Position numbers and translations under genes: made by a program
Notes under the pieces: model-generated
Database searches by the model: none
Told to the model about the DNA's origin: nothing
Seen by the model: only the letters and a program-made list of their open reading frames with translations
Part shown: piece after piece, positions 59,045-64,000 of the stretch
How positions within the stretch are numbered: the stretch's first letter is position 1
Layout: the number at the start of each line of letters is the position of its first letter
From: Palsa-504 sp963742795
GTDB taxonomy: Bacteria; Actinomycetota; Actinomycetes; Streptosporangiales; Streptosporangiaceae
Direction of reading: 5' to 3'
DNA length: 64,000 nt
Assembly: GCA_963742795.1 (NCBI GenBank)
Contig: CAVUNL010000028.1
Span: 310,001 to 374,000, forward strand

Positions 59045-61828
59045 GTGTTTGTCGTGGATGACCTGCTGGCGTGGCTGATCGGGCTGGTCGCCGATGCTGG
59101 CCGTAAGAAGCTGGTCACGCTGGTGCTGGGCAGTGATCAGGAGCGTGCGCTCCGCCAGGCCACGGTGGCCGCTGTGGAGGCCACCGCTGGGCAGCTGGCC
59201 CCCTCGGCTGAGCAGGCGGACCAGTTGGCGATGGCGGTGGGTGAGGTGTTCCGCGGCGCGCCGAAGGTGGCACTGTCCGGGCAGGCGACGCTGCTGGAGG
59301 CGCTGCAGGTGGGGATCGCCACCCGGCTGGCGGGGGTTTATGACCCGGATGCCACAGGCACGGGCCGGTCATCGATGGCGCTGCGGGGGGTGCCGAGCGG
59401 GCCGCTGGCCGAGACGCTGGCCGGTCACCTGGTGCACGAGATCACGGCCCGCGGCGCCCAGGGCGGCCCTCTGACGCCGCTGGCGGACCAGCTGAACCAT
59501 GACATGACCCACCTGCAGGGCCAGCGGCTGGAGGGGATGCTCGCCCAGGTAGTCAGGATGGTGACGGCACTGGCCGGAGCGGGCGGCGGCCCGCAGGTGC
59601 CGGGGAAGCCGGTGCGGCTGGCGCCGCGGCCGGTGGTCCTGGCCGGGCGGGAGGAGCTGCTGGCCGATCTGGACACCAAGCTGGCCGGCGGGGGCGATGC
59701 CGGGCCGCGGGTCTTGGCCCTGTGCGGGCTGGGCGGTGCGGGCAAGACCAGCGTGGCGGTGGAGTACGCGCACCGGCATCTGGGCGAGGTCGGGGTGGCC
59801 TGGCAGTTCCCGGCCGGGGATGCGACGGTGCTGGCGGCCGGGTTCGCCGAGCTGGCGGCCCAGCTCGGGGCCTGCGATAAGGGCGATGTGCGGGACCCGG
59901 TGGCGTCGGTGCACGGGACACTGGCCGCCTTCAAGCAGCCGTGGCTGCTGATCTTCGACAACGCGCTGGACCGGGCGGCGGTCGCGCCGTTCCTGCCGCC
60001 GGACGGGTCCGGGCAGGTGCTGATCACCAGCCGCAACACCAATTGGCCGCCCGGCCAGGCGCTGGAGGTGCCGGTGCTAGACACCAAGGTAGCTGCGAGT
60101 TTCCTAGTCCGGCGCAGTGGCGATCAAGACGAGCAGGCCGCCACCGGACTGGCCACCGAGCTGGGGGGCCTGCCGCTGGCGCTGGAGCAGGCCGGTGCGT
60201 ACGTCCAGGCCAGCGGTGGCAGCCTGGCCGGGTACCTGGCGTTGTTCCGGGGGCGGCGGCCGGAGATGCTGGCCCGCGGCGAGACCGGGGAATACGGCAA
60301 GACGGTGGCCACCACCTGGTCGGTGGCGTTCACCGAACTGGAGCAGTCGGCGCCGCAGGCGGCCGGCCTGCTGCGGCTGCTGGCGTTCTGCGCGCCCGAA
60401 GCGATCCCGCTGGGCCTGCTGCTGCAACCGCGGCCCGGGCTCACCGGCCAGCTCGCCGCTGAGGTGGCGCCGGTGCTGACGCCACTGCTGCTCGATGAGC
60501 TGGCGGCGAAGGACGCGGTCGCGGCGTTGCGCCGGTATTCGCTGGTCCGCCCGGCCGGGGACGGGGCGGTGTCGGTGCACCGGCTGGTGCAGGCGGTCAC
60601 CGCAGACCAGATGCCCGAGGACCTGGCCCGGGGGTGGCGGCAGGCGGCCGCCGCCGTGGTCGAGGCCGCCCTCCCCGGCGATCCACGGCAGCCGGGCACC
60701 TGGCCGGTGTTTGCGGCGCTGCTGCCGCACGCCCAGGCGGCCCTGCCCGCCGACAGTGGCGGCATGGTGCGCATCGCGTCTTACCTGGGGGACAGCGGCA
60801 GCTATGTGGCCGCCCGGGAGCTGTGGCGGGGAATGCGGGAGGACCGGGCCCAAAACCTGGGCCCCGACGACCCGGGCACCTTGCTCGCCCGGGCCGAGTT
60901 CGCCGGCTGGACTGGCTCGGCGGGGGATGCGGCCGGGGCCCGGGACCAGTACGCCGCGCTGCTGCCCGTCCGCGAGCGGGTGTCCGGCGCCGAGCACCCC
61001 GACACCCTGGGCGCCCGCCGCGACCTCGCCTTCTGGACCGGGGAGGCGGGGGATGCGGCCGGGGCCCGGGGCCAGTTCGCCGCGCTGCTGCCCGTCCGCG
61101 AGCGGGTGTCCGGCGCCGAGCACCCCGACACCCTGACCGACCGCTGGCACCTCGCCCTCTGGACCGGGGCGGCGGGGGATGCGGCCGGAGCCCGGGACCA
61201 GTACGCCGCGCTGCTGCCCGTCCGCGAGCGCGTGTCCGGCGCCGAGCACCCCGACACCCTGACCACCCGCGGCCAGCTCGCCCGGTGGACCGGGGATGCG
61301 GGGGATGCGGCCGGGGCCCGCGACCAGTTCGCCGCGCTGCTGCCCGTCCGCGAGCGGGTGCTGGGCGCCGAGCACCCCGACACCCTGAGGGACCGCGGCG
61401 ACCTCGCCTACTACACCGGGTGGGCGGGGGATGCGGCCGGGGCCCGGGACCAGTTCGCCGCGCTGCTGTCCATCTCCGAGCGGGTGCTGGGCCGCGAGCA
61501 CCCCTTCACCCTGACCGACCGTGACAATATCGCCCTCTGGACCGGGGAGGCGGGGGATCCGGCCGGGGCCCGGGACCAGTACGCCGCGCTGCTGCCCGTC
61601 CGCGAGCGGGTGCTGGGCCGCGAGCACCCCGTCACCCTGGCCACCCGCCACGAACTCGCCCGCTGGACCGGGGCGGCGGGGGACGCGGCCGGAGCCCGGG
61701 ACCAGTACGCCGCGCTGCTGCCTGTCGTCGAGCGGGTGCTGGGCACCGAGCACCCGGACACCCTGAGAGACCGCGCCAACCTCGCCTACTGGACTGAGAA
61801 GACTGAAGGTGCAAAGGCGGCCGAATGA
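59045..61828 (+). CDS. STAND NTPase: N-terminal novel domain + NB-ARC + TPR
   Basis: 927 residues, starting at GTG 59045 behind GGGGAAG. Residues ~1-190 form a conserved but unidentified region (VDDLLAWLIGLVADAGRKKL, also in the next gene). NB-ARC: Walker A ALCGLGGAGKTSVAVEYAHR (~225-245), Walker B PWLLIFDNAL (~300), sensor ITSRNT and GGLPLALEQAGAYV (~375). Winged-helix region VSVHRLVQAVTADQMP (~510). Seven near-identical 42-residue TPR units (DAAGARDQYAALLPVRERV...) fill ~620-920. This layout fits signalling or immune-type STAND sensors; the TPR array would recognise a target and the N-terminal domain may be the effector. Confidence 0.88.
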   Translation: MFVVDDLLAWLIGLVADAGRKKLVTLVLGSDQERALRQATVAAVEATAGQLAPSAEQADQLAMAVGEVFRGAPKVALSGQATLLEALQVGIATRLAGVYDPDATGTGRSSMALRGVPSGPLAETLAGHLVHEITARGAQGGPLTPLADQLNHDMTHLQGQRLEGMLAQVVRMVTALAGAGGGPQVPGKPVRLAPRPVVLAGREELLADLDTKLAGGGDAGPRVLALCGLGGAGKTSVAVEYAHRHLGEVGVAWQFPAGDATVLAAGFAELAAQLGACDKGDVRDPVASVHGTLAAFKQPWLLIFDNALDRAAVAPFLPPDGSGQVLITSRNTNWPPGQALEVPVLDTKVAASFLVRRSGDQDEQAATGLATELGGLPLALEQAGAYVQASGGSLAGYLALFRGRRPEMLARGETGEYGKTVATTWSVAFTELEQSAPQAAGLLRLLAFCAPEAIPLGLLLQPRPGLTGQLAAEVAPVLTPLLLDELAAKDAVAALRRYSLVRPAGDGAVSVHRLVQAVTADQMPEDLARGWRQAAAAVVEAALPGDPRQPGTWPVFAALLPHAQAALPADSGGMVRIASYLGDSGSYVAARELWRGMREDRAQNLGPDDPGTLLARAEFAGWTGSAGDAAGARDQYAALLPVRERVSGAEHPDTLGARRDLAFWTGEAGDAAGARGQFAALLPVRERVSGAEHPDTLTDRWHLALWTGAAGDAAGARDQYAALLPVRERVSGAEHPDTLTTRGQLARWTGDAGDAAGARDQFAALLPVRERVLGAEHPDTLRDRGDLAYYTGWAGDAAGARDQFAALLSISERVLGREHPFTLTDRDNIALWTGEAGDPAGARDQYAALLPVRERVLGREHPVTLATRHELARWTGAAGDAAGARDQYAALLPVVERVLGTEHPDTLRDRANLAYWTEKTEGAKAAE
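60920..61800 (+). repeat. 126-bp coding repeats (TPR) in first STAND gene
   Basis: Seven units of 126 bp encode 42-residue TPR-type repeats with mostly identical sequence, differing mainly near the DTL-x(8)-LA-x-WTG end. High identity suggests recent expansion or gene conversion. Confidence 0.8.
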
Positions 61829-61900
61829 AGTAGCTACCGCTTGTTCACCTGCACCAGCGTTCTGTACGGCGTGTCACGGGGAGGGGAGACTGCTGGGGTG

Positions 61901-64000
61901 GTGTTTGTCGCCGATGACCTTGGGGCGTGGCTGGTCGGGCTGCTCGCCGATGCCGGCCGCAAGAAGCTGGTCACGCTGGTGCTGGGCAGTGATCAGGAGC
62001 GTGCGCTGCGCCAGGCCGCCACGGCCGCTATTGAGTCCACCGCAGCGCAGCTGGCCCCATCGGGCGGTGAGCAGGCTGAGCAGCTGGCGATGGTGGTCAG
62101 TGAGGTTTTCGGGGAGCCAACGCCGGACGCGGTGCTGGCTGCGCAGGTGACGCTGCTGCAGGCGCTGCAGGCGGGAATCACCGCACAGCTGGCTGTCTTG
62201 GATGACCGGGCTCTGACCGGCACCGGCCGGTCGTCGGCCGAGCTGCTGGGAGTTCCGGGCAGCGTGCTGGCTGAGGCGCTGGCTAATCACCTGGTGCGGG
62301 AGATCATGCGGCGCGGGTCTGGTGGCGGGCCGCTGGCGCCGCTGGCGGACCAGCTGAATCATGACGTGACTCACCTGCAGGGCCAGCGGCTGGAAGGGAT
62401 GCTTGCCCAGCTGGCCGATCAGGTGACGGCGGTGGCCGGGGCGGGCAGCACGGCGGTGGTACCGGGCAAGCCGGTGCGGCTGCTGCCCCGGCCAGCGTTC
62501 CTGGCTGGCCGGGAGGAGCTGCTCGCTGACGTGGGCCTGCGGCTGGCGGGCGGTGATGGCCGCGGGCCTCGGATCGTGGTCCTGCACGGGCTGGGGGGTG
62601 CGGGCAAGACCAGCGTGGCGGTGGAGTACGTGCACCGGCACCTGGGTGAGGTGGGGGTGGCGTGGCAGGTGCCCGCCGGGGACGCGGCGGTGCTGGCGGC
62701 TGGCTTCGGTGAGCTGGCCGCCCAGCTGGGGGTGCGGGAGAAGCCTGAAGGCGGGGACTCGGTGGCGTCGGTGCACGCGGTGCTGGCCGCCTATCCGGCG
62801 GGGTGGCTGCTGGTGTTCGACGACTGTTCCGGCCCGGCTGATGTGCAGCAGTTCCTGCCCCCGGCTGGGGACGGTCGGGTCGTGATCACCAGCCGCAACG
62901 CGCTGTGGCCTCCGGGGCAGGCAGTGGAGGTGCCAGTCCTGGACCCCGGCGTGGCAGCGAGGTTCTTGGTAGAGCGCACCGGTGACTCCGACGAGGTTGC
63001 CGCCACGGAACTGGCCGAGGCGGTGGGCGGGCTGCCGCTGGCGCTGGAGCAGGCCGCTGCTTACATCCAGGCCACCGGCGGGAGCCTGGCGGGTTACCTG
63101 GCCTCGTTCCGGCAACGACGCCGCGACTTGCTGGCCCGGGGTGAGCCTGCCGGGTACAGCGGGACGGTGGCCACCACGTGGGCGCTGGCCTTCGCCCAGC
63201 TGGAGCACTCCGGCCCAGGCGCGGCCGGGCTGTTGCGGCTGCTGGCGTTCTGCGCGCCCGAGACGGTCCCGCTGGGCCTGCTGCTGCAACCCCGGCTCGG
63301 GCTCATCGGACAGCTCCCCGCCGAGGTGGTCCCAGTGCTGGGCCCGTTGCTGGACGATGAGCTGGCGGCCGGGGATGCGGTCGCGGCGCTGCGCCGGTAT
63401 TCACTGGTCCGCCCGGCCACCGGCGGGGCGGTGTCGGTGCACCGGCTGGTGCAGGCGGTCACCGCCGACCAGATGCCCGATGAGCTGCGTGACGCGTGGC
63501 GGCAGGCCACTGCCGCCCTGATCGAGGCCGCGCTCCCAGACGACGAGAAGCTGCGCGTGAACTGGCCTGCCTTCGCTGCGCTGGTGCCGCATGCCCAGGC
63601 AGCCCTGCCCGCGGGCAGCAAGGGCGTAGCACACGTCGCCGGATATCTAGGGGCAATAGGCGACCGGGCTGCGGCGCTTGCATTGTCGCAGCGGGTGCTT
63701 GACGCCCGCCAGAAGGACCTTGGCCAAGAGCACCCGGAGACCCTGGATGCCCGCGCCGAGGTGGCCGGGTGGGCCGGGTCGGCAGGGGACCCCGCGGGGG
63801 GGCGGGACCAGTTCGCCGCGCTGCTGGCGGTCCGCGAACGAGTGTCCGGCGCCGAGCACCCGGCCACCCTGGGCGTCCGCTCCAGCCTGGCCTTCTTCAC
63901 CGGGCTGGCGGGGGACGCCGCGGCGGCGCGGGACCAGCTCGCCGAGCTGCTGCCCGTCTATGAGCGGGTGTCCGGCGCCGAGCACCCGGACACCCTGGAA
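61901..64000 (+). CDS. Second STAND NTPase (paralogue), cut by window end
   Basis: Starts at GTG 61901 (GTG 61898 possible), 72 bp after the first STAND gene, behind GGGGAGGGGAG; at least 700 residues are visible. The N-terminal domain is conserved (VADDLGAWLVGLLADAGRKK) and NB-ARC is intact: VLHGLGGAGKTSVAVEYVHR, WLLVFDDCSG, VITSRNALWPPG and GGLPLALEQAAAYI. The TPR end begins with more diverged units (AGGRDQFAALLAVRERVSGA). It is a tandem duplicate with a different sensor tail so far; the window ends within the TPR region. Confidence 0.87.
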   Translation, partial: MFVADDLGAWLVGLLADAGRKKLVTLVLGSDQERALRQAATAAIESTAAQLAPSGGEQAEQLAMVVSEVFGEPTPDAVLAAQVTLLQALQAGITAQLAVLDDRALTGTGRSSAELLGVPGSVLAEALANHLVREIMRRGSGGGPLAPLADQLNHDVTHLQGQRLEGMLAQLADQVTAVAGAGSTAVVPGKPVRLLPRPAFLAGREELLADVGLRLAGGDGRGPRIVVLHGLGGAGKTSVAVEYVHRHLGEVGVAWQVPAGDAAVLAAGFGELAAQLGVREKPEGGDSVASVHAVLAAYPAGWLLVFDDCSGPADVQQFLPPAGDGRVVITSRNALWPPGQAVEVPVLDPGVAARFLVERTGDSDEVAATELAEAVGGLPLALEQAAAYIQATGGSLAGYLASFRQRRRDLLARGEPAGYSGTVATTWALAFAQLEHSGPGAAGLLRLLAFCAPETVPLGLLLQPRLGLIGQLPAEVVPVLGPLLDDELAAGDAVAALRRYSLVRPATGGAVSVHRLVQAVTADQMPDELRDAWRQATAALIEAALPDDEKLRVNWPAFAALVPHAQAALPAGSKGVAHVAGYLGAIGDRAAALALSQRVLDARQKDLGQEHPETLDARAEVAGWAGSAGDPAGGRDQFAALLAVRERVSGAEHPATLGVRSSLAFFTGLAGDAAAARDQLAELLPVYERVSGAEHPDTLE

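Overview
The window is about 64 kb of very high-GC DNA with dense, often overlapping genes. It looks like a morphologically complex actinomycete. The evidence is a complete conservon operon (cvnABCD), a DynA/DynB-type dynamin pair, mycothiol-type maleylpyruvate isomerase and OsmC proteins, scattered cobalamin genes and actinobacterial DnaA boxes. Streptosporangiales or a Streptomyces relative would fit, but the sequence alone does not fix the order or genus.

Layout. 0.4-7.4 kb (minus strand): an ssb paralogue, an aldo/keto reductase, a histidine-utilisation block (hutU, an M20 amidohydrolase, hutF) and an HtrA-type protease. 7.5-17.8 kb (minus): a glyoxalase-fold protein, an O-methyltransferase, two dynamin-like GTPases, the siroheme/cobalamin enzyme CysG, a BluB-CobT fusion and CobH. 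18-22.7 kb: a sugar-nucleotide block with an epimerase, a polyprenol-phosphate type GT2, a GtrA membrane protein and a UDP-sulfoquinovose synthase (SQD1-like), then a metallo-beta-lactamase-fold protein. 23-27.2 kb: the conservon signalling operon. 27.2-31.9 kb: a TetR remnant, a DUF222/HNH protein and small conserved proteins. 31.9-47.2 kb: glyA, a nucleoside hydrolase, a two-component system beside an exported protein, a membrane-tethered sigma-region-2 protein, a PfkB kinase/ADP-ribosylglycohydrolase pair, a small redox/thiol cluster, cobQ, cbiB and a split transketolase.

47.5-64 kb is accessory DNA. A tRNA-Arg(TCT) gene is followed at once by a tyrosine integrase, HicAB, an XRE/TPR regulator divergent from two small genes, and a 1455-residue MobF relaxase-helicase. 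This looks like an integrative mobilizable element; no right attachment site is visible. Upstream of the relaxase lie six 20-bp direct repeats and a 79-bp multi-stem sequence. A second copy of that sequence (59/79 identical, with a compensatory base pair) lies 2.4 kb away, beyond an MFS transporter gene. The best inference is a duplicated origin of transfer or recombination site. Two tandem STAND (NB-ARC-TPR) ATPases follow; the second runs off the window.

Two features run through the whole window. First, six genes between 3 and 29 kb carry apparent single-base frameshifts (hutF, hutU, htrA, a VOC protein, tetR, HNH), which are either assembly indels or real decay. Second, short in-frame tandem repeats (15-27 bp units) have expanded in many genes, and palindromic sequences lie in or beside several genes.
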